A stretch of 32,500 nt of DNA from positions 57,378-89,877 of the forward strand of contig JAHBMJ010001780.1 in NCBI GenBank assembly GCA_018398765.1, in the 5' to 3' direction. Of the stretch, positions 1-9,834 are shown one piece after another; the first letter of the stretch is position 1; every line of letters begins with the position of its first letter. A model generated the notes under the pieces. That model was not told the origin of the DNA and did no database searches. It was given only the letters and a program-made list of their open reading frames with translations. The translations under genes and the position numbers were made by a program. This DNA comes from Chromera velia. Lineage: Eukaryota; Sar; Chromeraceae.

Positions 1-182
1 GTCGAGCTTCGCCAAAGTGACCGCAGAAACAGAGAGAGCGTCTGTGACACAGACATGAAATCGATTACCGACCAAAGTTTCTTCTATTCTATTCGGAGCG
101 GTCAGCATAATGTTCAGCAACCAACTGAAAATAATTATAAATCCGCCCCATGCATACGCTCTGCATGTCTCCACTGCCCGTC

Positions 183-652
183 CTAGCTCGTCGAAGCCGA
201 CCTTCCCTTGCCCTGGACGTCATCAATTTCCCAGTAAGAGTCGTCTACGTTTGCAACATCGAAGAGCTCGTCGTCAATTATCGCTGTGTCCTCTGTCTGC
301 AAATATGGAGGGGGGAAAAAGACATGCAGCAATTCTTGTGGGGAGTTGGAGACTGCAAAACTGAAAAAAGGAGACGGCAAGCTGAGGAAAGTCGGCCACC
401 CACCTTGATTTTCACCTTCAGTTTTCTTGGGTCGATTTTGCACTCAATGTCCTTCGCCTTGATCCCTTGCGCTATCGGGAAGTAAATGTGGAGAAAGCCT
501 TCCTCGACATTTTGGTCCCACGAGTACCTGCAGACATTGATTGAACATGCAAATGAAATGGAGACGCAGAGGTCGGGCGGAGTTAAGAGGTCGGCAGTGG
601 AGAGCGAGACATTTGATGCACTTCCTCCTTACCTCGATGTGTCCGCAGGCAT
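183..652 (-). CDS. NudC/CS-domain (p23-like) co-chaperone, spliced; 3' end probably beyond the window
   Basis: Exon 1 is 652-633 (ATG at 652-650, donor GTAAGG), exon 2 is 527-404 (acceptor CTGCAG, donor GTGGGT) and exon 3 starts at 296 (acceptor TTTGCAG). Phases agree at both junctions. The product starts MPADTSRYSWDQNVEEGF, continues through a KAKDIECKID..KLKVKIK segment, then DDELFDVANVDDSYWEIDD. This is the CS/NudC beta-sandwich order: Y-x-W-x-Q near the start, KD(V/I)xxxI..xLKVxIK in the middle, and the GELF..VxVDxSYWxI(E/D)D signature. CS domains act as co-chaperones with Hsp90 or Hsp40 in the cytosol, and NudC relatives also with dynein. Exon 3 can run to a stop at 185-183, giving an 85-aa protein without the last strand. 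More likely it is spliced at 219 (donor GTCCAG) to an exon at 41-1, in phase, reading TLSLFLRS and leaving the window. The family is fairly sure, the 3' end is not. Confidence 0.72.
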
Positions 653-1050
653 CTTTACAGTGTTGTTTGACAGGAAATCGGTCTCTTTCTCTGGCTGTAG
701 TCGCTGAATATGCGGAGAGGGTCGGCAGGAAGACAGAAGATCTTCGATCTTCGTCAGTTGACGTCGATCTTACAAAAATCAGCTCAGCGCCGCGAGGATG
801 AACAACATGCAACCGGAGGCCGGAGCCGGCCTCCGCCCGCCGCCGCCTGCCCTCTGTGATGAGCCTGCCCGCCACCTGGGTCACACCGACTCACGCATAC
901 TCTTCCCCCCCGACCTTCAATTACCTTCGATAGCTGTAAGAATATACTGTGATGCTCCAAAAGAGCATGCCGTGCCCCCCTAAAAAGTTCGGCAATTTTG
1001 TCCAGAGCTCCGCTACTTTCCGTCGGAATTTGCAGTTCAATCTCTACATA
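653..1050. other. Spacer upstream of the CS-domain gene
   Basis: This holds the presumed promoter and 5' UTR of the minus-strand CS-domain gene. The overlapping reading frames are short, Arg- and Pro-rich and show no recognisable domain or convincing splice sites. I see no clear TATA box and no gene. Confidence 0.4.
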
Positions 1051-1229
1051 TGTAGTGTCCTACCTCCCGATGTCATCCCGCCGCCACCGTTCGGTCCTTC
1101 TCGCATGCGCGACGCCTTTGCTTCGATCGCTATCGATCACCCGCCACCGCGTTTTGTCTGCCTGGCCCCGGAAAGCTTGTCTTTGTGTTCGTACGGGGAC
1201 TGCGTCGAAAGCAGCAGGAAGTTGCTACA
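1051..1229 (+). repeat. Solo-LTR-like dispersed repeat, copy 1
   Basis: 179 bp beginning TGTAGTGTCCTACCTC and ending AAGTTGCTACA. It matches 8114-8258 (first part) and about 8552-8574 (last part) with scattered substitutions. The ends start TG, finish CA and form a short inverted repeat, as in LTRs. There is no obvious target-site duplication (flanks ACATA and TGTGG), no partner LTR and no internal domain here. I infer an old solo LTR or a short terminal-repeat element. Confidence 0.5.
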
Positions 1230-1269
1230 TGTGGTGACTTACTTCAGCGAGAGGTGACTATTTCCTTCT

Positions 1270-1274
1270 CTTAT
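1270..1274 (+). repeat. Target-site duplication CTTAT, left copy
   Basis: CTTAT directly precedes the left LTR at 1275 and recurs directly after the right LTR at 3589-3593. The match can be extended to 7 bp (CTCTTAT), depending on where the LTR end is set. Confidence 0.8.
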
Positions 1275-1578
1275 TGCAAAAGGGTTGGCGCCGCCACTGG
1301 GCGGGCGCGCCCACCTTTCCAAACATCCGCCGCCCTCACTCGCAGGAGTCTGGCGGGGCCACGGCATGCTGTTGAAGTATCGGGGCTACTATCTGTATCT
1401 GGAAGCGAATTAATTAAATTAAACAACATGCATGCATTAAAAGATACAGATTGAACAAAGACACGAAACAATAATAAGAGTCGGAAGAAGACAACAGACC
1501 CAGACTGGCAGTTTTCTTAAGCGTCTTATATAAATAAGAGGCCAAGGCTATCACCCTAGACTAGCCAACCTCTTCGCT
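1275..1578 (+). repeat. Left LTR of the 2.3 kb element
   Basis: 304 bp, starting TGCAAAAGGGTTGGCGCC and ending CCAACCTCTTCGCT. It holds a GC-rich 5' third and an AT-rich segment with CATGCATGCATT. It aligns to 3285-3588 without gaps. Confidence 0.88.
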
Positions 1579-1647
1579 GGTGCTCCGTCAGCGGGCGAAG
1601 ATCGTCTGTCGATTAGATCCTTCAGAGACGGATTGCTCAGACTGAGC

Positions 1648-2871
1648 ATGAACTGTGGGAAGCGAGAGATGTCAAGGCCGCAGGGTAGCAGTGAGTACAG
1701 GTGGACTGCTGAAAGATTTGGATAGGTCGTGCTTGCGCGTCGACCGGCAGGTGCCGTTGGAAGAGAACTGATAGAGTTCAAGATGTTTGACATCTTCTCC
1801 GGTTGTTCTTTCATGCGCTGCTTCTCCCTTGCGGAGTGGTTCTTCTCTGTTGGTGTCCCGGATGTAATCCTTGCAGACCCAGCAGATCACGAAGAAATTC
1901 TCTGGCAGATGGCAGGAGTCGGAGTCTCATCCGCACTTCAAGTTCCACCCTAGTTGCAGACGGCGAGACCAGGTGTCGAGCAACATGTCCGAGAGCGACA
2001 GCATGCACAACAGCAGCAGACGCGAGCAGAAGGAAGTGAGGTCGAGTCCCACCAGAAGGCAGCCGGCAAGTGCCGAAAGGTGGTTGATTCCCAAAGAAAA
2101 GGGAAAGAGTCAACATCGGGTGAGTTTGTGGGAGAGAAAGGAAGAAAGAGAAAGAGAAAGAGAAAGCGAAAGCGAAAGCAAAGGCGAAGGAGGCCGAGGT
2201 GCAGTGAGCCTGGAAGTGAGTATGGGTTAGAACAACTGACATCTGACTGGGAGAAGCCCTCGCTAGAAGCCAGTGGAAGGAGTGAGAAGCGGAGAGAGAG
2301 GAGAAGGCCGGAAAGCAAGAGATGGAGACAGTACAAGAAGTACGAGAAGTGCGGGGGACAAAGATCAGAAGACAGTCAGTCTGAAATGGTGAAGTGGACG
2401 AATGAGACAGAGAGAAAAGGACGGAGACGGAGACAAAGGAAAAGGGGGCAAAGGAGTAGAAGAACGAGAGCAGAAGCAGTGAGCAGTCGCAGCAGGTCAG
2501 AAAGCTCCATGATAGAAGAGTCTTTCCAGGTGGCAAGCCGAGGGGGGAGCGCGAAGCACCCTTCCGTCTTTTCTGCTGAACAGAGACCAGAAGGAACCGA
2601 AAGACGAGAAGTGAGAGAAGATGCTTTGAACGTTCGGGTGCAAGAGATGAAGGGAAAAAGTCTTAGAAGCCAATCGACTAGAAAGTGGAGCTTGTCAATC
2701 GCAGTATGTATGATCGAACTCTCAGTACACCTGTGGAAGATGGCAGCTCAACAAGCGGCTCCCTTCCTCACAGTGAGGGACGAGAACGAGGCCTCCAGGC
2801 ATCGGGCGAAGGGGGGGGAGCAGCAGCCTCTCCAGGCAGCAACAAGGTCGCCCGACGCTCTAGCAGAGTGA
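1648..2871 (+). pseudogene. Interrupted internal frame of the non-autonomous element; basic C-terminal part
   Basis: One frame runs from an ATG at 1648 to TGA at 2869-2871, broken only by TAG at 1723-1725 and TAG at 1951-1953. Both stops could come from CAG or TGG by one transition. The middle part (about 1750-1950) contains KMFDIFSGCSFM and VGVPDVILADPADHEE, which faintly recall the first two strands and Asp motifs of a retroviral-type integrase core; I hold this only weakly. The part after 1954 is open for 305 codons and very rich in Arg, Lys, Glu and Ser, including a (KR)n run from GAGAAA repeats. It could be a nucleic-acid-binding Gag-like protein or just the result of purine-rich DNA. 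I do not recognise a family. Confidence 0.4.
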
Positions 2872-3284
2872 AAAAAGACTTTGAGAGAAAGAAATGAGGA
2901 GATAAGGGGTGTGGACGTCTCGGAGTCCTCCTCGGAAATCAAATTTGGATAAGACTTTGAAGGCGTTGAAGGAGCGAAGACCGACCACAGATTGAAGAAA
3001 TGAAAGAAAACTTTAAGGGGGGAGGGTGAAAGGGAATTGAAAAAAGGAATTATAAGGAAGAAAAAAAACAGAAAACAATTAATCAGATGATCAACACGAC
3101 CTGCATGAAAAGAAAGAAGCAGTCACAGTGATATAAGCATCGATAAGAAGGCTCACTGACAAGAAAGCGTAAAGAAGCAGGGATATAAAGCAAAAGACTC
3201 GAATTAAAGTGGGGAGAGCGGAGGAGAGGAAGCGAGAGGAAGTGGAAGCTTGTGACAGCTCGTGAGCTCGTCAGATGAGGGGTA

Positions 3285-3588
3285 TGCAAAAGGGTTGGCG
3301 CCGCCACTGGGCGGGCGCGCCCACCTTTCCAAACATCCGCCGCCCTCACTCGCAGGAGTCTAGCGGGGCCACGGCATGCCGTTGAGGTACCGGGGCTACT
3401 ATCTGTATCTGGAAGCGAATTAATTGAATTAAACAACATGCATGCATTAAAAGATATAGATTGAACAAAGACATGAAACAACAATAAGAGTCGGAAGAAG
3501 ATAACAGACCCGGACTAGCAGTTTTCTTAAGCGTCTTATGTGAATAAGAGGCCAAGGCTATCACCCTAGACTAGCCAACCTCTTCGCT
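3285..3588 (+). repeat. Right LTR of the 2.3 kb element
   Basis: 304 bp, gap-free match to 1275-1578 with 13 substitutions, all A/G or C/T. It is followed at once by the right copy of the CTTAT target duplication (3589-3593). Confidence 0.88.
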
Positions 3589-3593
3589 CTTAT

Positions 3594-3900
3594 AGATTCA
3601 GTTGTCGCCTCAGTTTCCTCCATCTTCATTCGGGAAGAGAGTCTACGTTTATGTATCCGTCTCTTTTCTCAACCGCTGCAGGCATAGTCAGGAGACTGTG
3701 AAAGAGGGTGTCAGAGACCCTTTGCGTCCCGTGTCAGCTGACCGGAGCTCTTCTCTTGCTCTTCTTATCTCGTCGAAACTTTTCTTTCTCGGTTTCAGAG
3801 GAAGAACCTGGAGACGGGAGACAGAATTTATTGTAGAGTCGGGGGAAACTGGAGATAGAAAGAGAACCCTTTCCTGTGAAGACTGAAGAGAAACTTAGAG
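3594..3900 (+). other. Non-repetitive flank with one weak exon candidate
   Basis: A good plus-strand acceptor (CTTTCTCGGTTTCAG, ending near 3799) opens a frame reading GRTWRRETEFIVESGETG and stopping at 3884-3886. No family is recognisable and no upstream partner exon was found, so it may be chance. Confidence 0.2.
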
Positions 3901-5400
3901 CTAGGGTATTTCACTAAAAAATAAAAATAAATAAAAATAAATTTTTAACCCCCCCCTCTTGAAAGTTGTATATGTCCTAGACATCTAAAAGTGTGTTCAT
4001 TGTAGTTCTTTAGCAAAAAGAACCTAAAAAACATATAAAACAAACTAGAAAGTCATCTAGATTGAGTGGTTTTTCCTGATTTTTATCATTCAGAATCTGC
4101 TACTTTAAGTTTATGAAGTGCTAAAAAGGTGGTTCAGTAACCTAGAGCCTAACCTAGCCGAACCTATAATAACGTAATAGAACTTAGCTTATACTAGGTT
4201 CTAAGCTTTAACTGAAGCTTTTAAACATCAATACACATCGTTTGTATACCCAAATAAAGAGTTTATCTCATGATGATGAATGAAAAATGCTATTGCACGC
4301 TACTATTAGTATGATTGAACAGTTATTTCTTCAGTACCCACACCTTACTCCTCAAAAAACATGCTCTTTGCCCTCTCTAACTCGTCTTTACTTATTTTTA
4401 ATCCATCGTCCATGAAAACGGCAGAGTAAAGCCAAAAATAAATACCTGAGAGGGGCACGTCATCTAATCGGGACATATGAGACTGTCGGGTGAAGGGGGT
4501 GTGAGAGGACATAAGGAGGGGCCTATGAAGACTTGTCTTATTGTTCCAACTCTTCAATTCTATCATTTTGAAACCATTTATTCCAGTTTGAACTTGGTTC
4601 ACGCAGGTTTGAACAGGTTTCAGTAGGTTTGAGTAGCTTTAGCAGGTTAGGTACCTCAAATTCATGGTTCAATAACCAGCGTCTAGAACAACAAGTGGCA
4701 GAATGACCCTAACCTACTATAACCTAAAAAAACCTAAGGCTATACATCTAATTTAGTGTTTAAACAGGTTTTTTAACATTGTTGAGCTTTAAATTCAATT
4801 GTGAACCTCGTCTAATATGATTTTAACTAAGTTTTTAAGAGTGAAACTGACTAGAACTTTCATACAACCGTATCCTAGTGCGATCATACCCTAGCTTGGA
4901 GACTTGGAGACGATCAAGCTTGCTGACAACAAGCAGACTGGAGAGAAATGGGCAGTTGGTTTCTTTTTTTCTCTGTGTATCGACTGGTTGTCTTGCCTTT
5001 ATCTTCAGTGCGAGAGGAGACTGATCCACTTCGCTTGCCTTGCTGTGGTCGCTTGCTTGTCTACCTGGGTCTAACCAGCCTGTGCGGCTTGTAAACACCG
5101 ACCGTCTGCCTTTGTTCGTTAGACTGGTCATCCAGCAACTCTGGTAGATCGGGCAGCAGGAAGACACGTCTTTTGCTTTGAGTGAGACAGTGTGTGGAGG
5201 CATGTGCATAGTATGACTGAGAATGACTGAGATCCATAGATAAATGTGAGATGACATGAAAGCGTTAATTTGTTGACAAGAGTAGAGCAGTGCTTGTGTA
5301 TCTTCAATGCATGTCAAGGAGACGGACAGAGGAAACGAAGGAAAAGAGCGGAAAAGAGTTGCATGAAAGGCTTAGAGAAGCCAGGTGTCCCGAGTATGAA
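3901..5400. other. AT-rich gene-poor block with degenerate AGGTTT/AACCTA repeats
   Basis: 3900-4850 is clearly AT-rich, with many loose variants of AACCTA and TAGGTT. 4601-4650 is a five-unit, 10-bp repeat of the form NNNAGGTTTN. 4850-5400 returns to mixed composition. No credible coding exon was seen; the minus-strand frame at 4835-5317 has no recognisable domain. Confidence 0.45.
4601..4650 (+). repeat. 10-bp tandem repeat, about 5 units
   Basis: Successive 10-mers ACGCAGGTTT, GAACAGGTTT, CAGTAGGTTT, GAGTAGCTTT and AGCAGGTTAG line up in register. The region around it keeps looser copies in both orientations (for example ACCTAACCTA near 4715). Confidence 0.6.
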
Positions 5401-5514
5401 AAAGAATAGGGGGGAGCCTACTGGAGGGGGGGACTAAGGGGGGGTAGCGTACCGCACGGATAGAGCCGGTGTGCTAGAGGGGCGGAAATTTAAAAGGGGG
5501 GGAGAAGAAGGGAG

Positions 5515-5700
5515 AGGGAAACACGGACGTCAATGGCCACAAGAGGGGAGAGTGAAATACGGATGTCAATTGCCATAAGAAGGGAGTGAAACGCGGAATG
5601 TTCATGGCCGCACAAGAGGGGTGAAAATGATTTAGAGCCTCCGTAAATGGCTACGAGCGACTCGAGCCTCCGTTAATGGCTACAAGGGGCCGGGGCTACG
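5515..5700 (+). repeat. Degenerate tandem repeat, about 36-bp unit
   Basis: Three imperfect units carry the core GTGAAA(C/T)(A/G)CGGA..T(C/T)AATGGCCACAAGAGGGG (5517-5625). They are followed by two units of a related motif, GAGCCTCCGT(A/T)AATGGCTAC (5636-5685). The flanks have long G runs. No coding signal. Confidence 0.5.
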
Positions 5701-6213
5701 TTAATACCCAGCCACTTGGGAGGAAGGACCGATGATTAGCCAGGATCATCGTGTAGGGTAAAGTCACCCTACTGCCCGGCAACGGAAGATGATAGTAGGA
5801 GATGAAAATGGAAGAGAATGAAGAATGATGAGTGTAAGAGAGTGTACATGAATACAACGAAGTACGTGCATGAATTAAAGTGTGTTAGATGAGAAAGCCC
5901 TGTGAGTGTGATAAAGAAGGAAGATAAAAGAAGATGCAGAGATATCAGTTACAAGAGCAGTGTGCAACGCCTGCTGTTTCCTTCCCTCCTTCCCTCTATG
6001 CAGCCACTGACACGCGCGACATATATTTGTATTTGCTGAGACCACCAACGCCTTTGTCAAGACAAGTACCAGAAGTCGATCGCCTACCCCTACATCACGT
6101 ACATGTGAGACGGGCAGAGGACTGCCTGATGCCGCCGCCTGGCACGCATGCGCTTATGCCTGCGCATGCCCGCGACTGTCTTTGACCACCCTTGCGCCCC
6201 TATACTGAACCTG

Positions 6214-6330
6214 GGGGAGAGATTGAGCTCATTATGAAGCTGAGCGTCAAAGAGGCGGACTGCGAGAACAATAAGTCGAGCACCGTATATGTCATGCGTT
6301 CAGAACTTCTGGAACTCCTTTTGAAAGAGT
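6214..6330 (+). CDS. Possible C-terminal exon, unknown protein
   Basis: One frame reads PGGEIELIMKLSVKEADC, continues with STVYVMRSELLELLLKE and ends at TGA 6328-6330. The composition is that of an ordinary globular protein and unlike the low-complexity sequence around it. It could start at the internal ATG near 6234 (31 aa) or be a terminal exon of a gene whose other exons I could not place. No family recognised. Confidence 0.25.
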
Positions 6331-6700
6331 GATCTCTCTCCTCTCACCGCTTCTCTTGGCTATGCTTTGTGCGTGGCTTGTGAGTCAGATCCCTCGTGTA
6401 GCTGAGAGCACAAGCGCACGAGGGAGTGGCTTCATTCTAGGCCTTCATTTGCTTTCTCCTTCTCGTTTCCCTCGCTGCTTTGGAGCTTTTTGTGTTTTGC
6501 CTGGCTGTCCCCTTTTGAGAAAAAGAGACTGGAAGAGACGAAGAGAAAATGAATAGAGGGGGGCCCAGCAAAGAGAGAACAAATCTTGAGAGAGAGAGAT
6601 GTCTGTTTCAATGACTCAGAGAAAAGAAAAGAAGCGACGTGATAGCTATGGATGTCTCTTTGTCCCTTCTGCCTCTTCTCCCTACCTAGTCTCTCTGCAG

Positions 6701-6878
6701 GGGGATGTCGGTGCTTTGGAGGCCCTCTGGGGTCTCTGGGTATCGCCTCTCCCCCTCGCAGCACGGAAGTTGATGGGAGCCTTGGAGGAGCCAGCCGTCT
6801 CAGAGTCTGCGCAAGCATCTGCGTGGAACCAGACGGTGTACCACCAGGCCGCCCAGGCATCTCCTCCCGGACCGATAG
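6701..6878 (+). CDS. Possible internal exon, unknown protein
   Basis: A GC-richer island bounded by a good acceptor (TCTCTCTGCAG, ending 6700) and a possible donor (GATAG|GTCTGA at 6879). One frame reads GDVGALEALWGLWVSPLPLA and continues open to the donor. All three plus frames and a minus frame are largely open here, so the frame and even the strand are uncertain. Confidence 0.2.
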
Positions 6879-8113
6879 GTCTGACTGGGTACCGTTCATT
6901 CGTTGGTGTCTGTTGTCTTGATTTGCCCTTCTCTGTCTCTATCACTTTATGTCCGTCTCTCGCCTCACATCCGAATACAAGGTTTGCTGTGTCTCTCTCT
7001 CACGTATTTCCACTGCACTCGGTTGCTTGCCCTGTTTGTATCTATTGTATTGGGTCAATTCACGGTGTTGGTGAAAGCAAGCGAAGAGATGCGCATACAA
7101 TCATAGGGAAGGAAGTGAGAGAGAAGAAAGCTAAAGAAAGAGATGAGAATATATGTGTGCGAAGCTTTCTGCTGCCGCCCTCTGGTTTTTCTGTCTCTTC
7201 ACGTTTTGTTCATCCCTTGGTCTGCTCATCTTCTAGCTCGTCTTCTTGCATTTAGAACAAAGAGCTGGAAGGGGATCTATTGCAGGCATACAATTCTGTC
7301 TGTTGCCCGCTTTCTTCTAGCAAGGCGGTCTGAGAAAGAAAAAAAAAAGTTAAGTAAACGAGTGCAAGCACATGCATTGGCATGGGGATGCATGCATGCA
7401 TGTGACCGCACGGGCTTGACTGTGTCCTGCTCTCCTTCGCTCTAAGACTTTCTTTTGGGGGGGTATGAAAGGTTTGATTGGCGCATGGAAAGCTGGAGGG
7501 GCATAAGACCTTGCATTGGGAAGCTTGCGGCCATCGAGTGATGGACTCTGCTGCCAGGTAGAGATGGTATGCTTCTGCAGACCACGAGCAAGCCAGCGTC
7601 CCTAAAACAGGTTTTTCAGTGAAAGACCTGGCGGGTTGGCATTGCCGGCAAAGCAGTGGTGAGAGCACCGCCCAGTAGGGTACCTCCAGCACAGAAGAAT
7701 GAAAGAAAGGGGTTCATTACAATTCTGTTTATGTTTGCGCCCGTTAATCTGATTGACTTCCATGAATGGAAGAAAACTTTTCTGCTTGTCAGCTTGCCTT
7801 ATCTGGCGTTTGGGAGTCGGGGTCCAAGTCGGTTCACTGTCAATGACTGTGTCAATAACAGTGCGAGAAGGAATTCTATGTCTCAGACTGTCTATGTTTC
7901 CTTGCAATGCCTCTGTCATACTACGAGCACACTCGAAATTTGATTCCTTCCACTACACGCTTGAAGATGTTCTATGTTAGTTGTATGTGTTTGCATCGTG
8001 TCTGATTGATCATGCTCTTTTGTTCACCTCTTTTTCCTTTCCGCGCATGCTCGAGCGTGTTTGCATGAGTTATCGTGAGGGCGTGATTTCCTTCCTGGTG
8101 AGAGGGGCAGATC

Positions 8114-8574
8114 TGTAGTGTCCTACCTCTTGACACCGTCCCGCCGCCGCCGTTCGGTCCTTCTGGCATGCGCGACGCCTTTGGTTTGATCGTCCACGCC
8201 ACCGCATTCTGTCTGCCTGGCGCTGGCAAGCTTGTCTTTGCGTTCGCACGGGGACTGATCAGATTTAATCTGCCCGCAGCTGTCTCACTGAAATTGTTTG
8301 TTCCGTTCGTTCGGTCGTGAGTCTAGTCATGAGCCTATCCTCTCTTGAATGAATGCATCGCTAGCTATAGCAGAATTCCCAACCGTAAGCCTCTCGACTC
8401 TACGAATGGCTAAGGATCTCCCCATATCCAATCTTTTAGCTGACAGAGGAATTAATTCAGACTGAGCTAGAGTCTTGTAGAGTTTGTAGATCCATCTCTA
8501 TGTCTAGGCTGCGTCTCTGGCAAATCAATCCATCTGTTTTGCCGTTACCTCCAAAGCAGCAGGAAGTTACTACA
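8114..8574 (+). repeat. Solo-LTR-like dispersed repeat, copy 2, with about 290 bp of extra sequence
   Basis: Begins TGTAGTGTCCTACCTC like copy 1 and stays similar to about 8258 (GCACGGGGACTG). It then carries about 290 bp absent from copy 1 and ends with the shared AAAGCAGCAGGAAGTTACTACA. Termini TGTAGT and ACTACA are exact inverted repeats. Either this copy has an insertion or copy 1 has a deletion. Confidence 0.5.
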
Positions 8575-9302
8575 CATAACGCTGCCGCCAGTAGGCCCGT
8601 TACGTCAGTTTTACTGTTTTGTTATAACTATTTGAAACTCATTTCACTTAGTTTCAAAATTGAATAATTAAAATACATATAACAAATATGCTAACTAATA
8701 CTAACTCAAATAAATCAAACAATTTTAAATTAATTATAGTAGAAACAATTTCTATGTGACTTCTAGTGACTTCAAATTCATGTACAACTCTAAAATCCAT
8801 CATAAAGTTCCATCTATCAAAATTTATTGACTTAAGAAGGTTTTGTGTGCTAGGTCCGCTTAACTGCAGCGTAGGGCAGAAATAGATATGTCTAATGGGA
8901 GGTTCCGCACAAAAGAAGCTCTCTTCGCTCATATATGCGTCAGAACCTCATTGAACATTGTCTCCAAACTACTCCAAACCTACATGAAACAGAGAAACCC
9001 CTAGATATACCCCCAAAAAAGGTATAGTGTTTTCTATGAAAGAAAGGTGAAAAGGTGCTTTCATGAAAGATAAAAGAATGAAAACGGCAAAAGAGGAAAA
9101 ACGACTCGGAAAGTGTAAAAAACGTATATGCAACAAAATCAGTACACATGTAACGGTCTGCCAGTGGTCGTTGTCTCAGCATGAACTTTGGATTACGCGT
9201 CCGTTTACTGTGAGTCATTGACAAATGATGACGTCGGTCTTAACAAAAAGGGAAAGGTTTTTTGGTTTTCTGCTTCTTGTTTTCAGTTGCCGTTTAGACA
9301 GG

Positions 9303-9757
9303 CTCCTTGCTCACTCATTCATTCACTCACTCACTCTCACTCACACTCTCACTCACTCACTCGATCACTCACTCACTCACTCACTCACTCACTCACTCTC
9401 CCTCACTCTCACTCACTCTCTTACTTCCTCCACTTCACTCTCACTCACTCACTCACTCACTCACTCACTCACTCACTCACTCTCTCAATATCTCTCACTC
9501 ATCGCGCTCATTCACTCACTCACTTCCTTCCTCCCTCCCTCCCTCCCGTGCTCACTCACTCACTCACTCACTCACTCACTTACTCACTCACTCACTTCGC
9601 GCACTTCCTTCACTCTACTATACTCCACTCACTGACTTACTGACTCACTGACTCGCTGATTCACTGATTCACTCACTCACTCATTCACTCACTCACTTCC
9701 TTCAATTTCCTTCACTTCCTTGACCTCCTCCCTCCCGTCCTCACTCACTCACTCACT
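9303..9757 (+). repeat. (CACT)n microsatellite, about 450 bp
   Basis: Almost continuous CACT/TCAC repeats with short interruptions (CTTCCTCC, CTGACT). Because (CACT)n has no stop in any plus frame, three overlapping Thr-His-Ser-Leu frames appear here; they are not genes. Confidence 0.92.
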
Positions 9758-9834
9758 GCTAGGGCGTGCATGCAAGCACGGGGGATCTCGAAGTGGTCAC
9801 TCAACACACATGAAACATATGCAGACACAAAGAC

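Larger units (their letters stand above)
1275..3588 (+). mobile_element. Non-autonomous LTR retroelement (LARD/TR-GAG-like), 2314 bp
   Basis: Two direct repeats of 304 bp (1275-1578 and 3285-3588), exactly 2010 bp apart, enclose a 1706-bp interior and are bounded by a 5-bp duplication, CTTAT. This is the structure of a complete LTR insertion. The LTRs differ at 13 positions (4.3 per cent), all transitions, with no indel. The interior has one long but interrupted plus-strand frame and no reverse transcriptase or RNase H, so the element would need enzymes from another element. A TGG triplet at the LTR edge (TGGTGCTCCG from 1578) is a possible primer-binding site; its tRNA is not identified. The LTR starts TG but does not end CA, which is unusual. 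Confidence 0.85.
5701..9300. other. Long region without a confident gene
   Basis: Mixed composition with pyrimidine-rich and purine-rich tracts and an AT-rich patch at about 8600-8900. It contains the second solo-LTR-like repeat (8114-8574) and two weak exon candidates listed separately (6214-6330 and 6701-6878). Other open frames (for example 7252-7692 minus and 8654-8932 minus) lack recognisable domains or convincing splice context. Confidence 0.4.

Noticed and set aside
444-884. 146-codon minus-strand frame
   Set aside because: It overlaps exons 1 and 2 of the CS-domain gene in the wrong frame; the spliced frame matches the NudC pattern.
1811-2536. 241-codon minus-strand frame rich in Phe, Ser and Leu
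   Set aside because: Complement of the purine-rich interior of the LTR element; low complexity, no domain.
4600-4740. Possible interstitial telomere repeats (AACCTA/TAGGTT words)
   Set aside because: The spacing is a 10-bp unit and the words are too degenerate to equal TTTAGGG or TTAGGG arrays.
9188-9651. Three long Thr/His/Ser/Leu-rich frames
   Set aside because: They are the three readings of a (CACT)n microsatellite, which has no stops in any plus frame.
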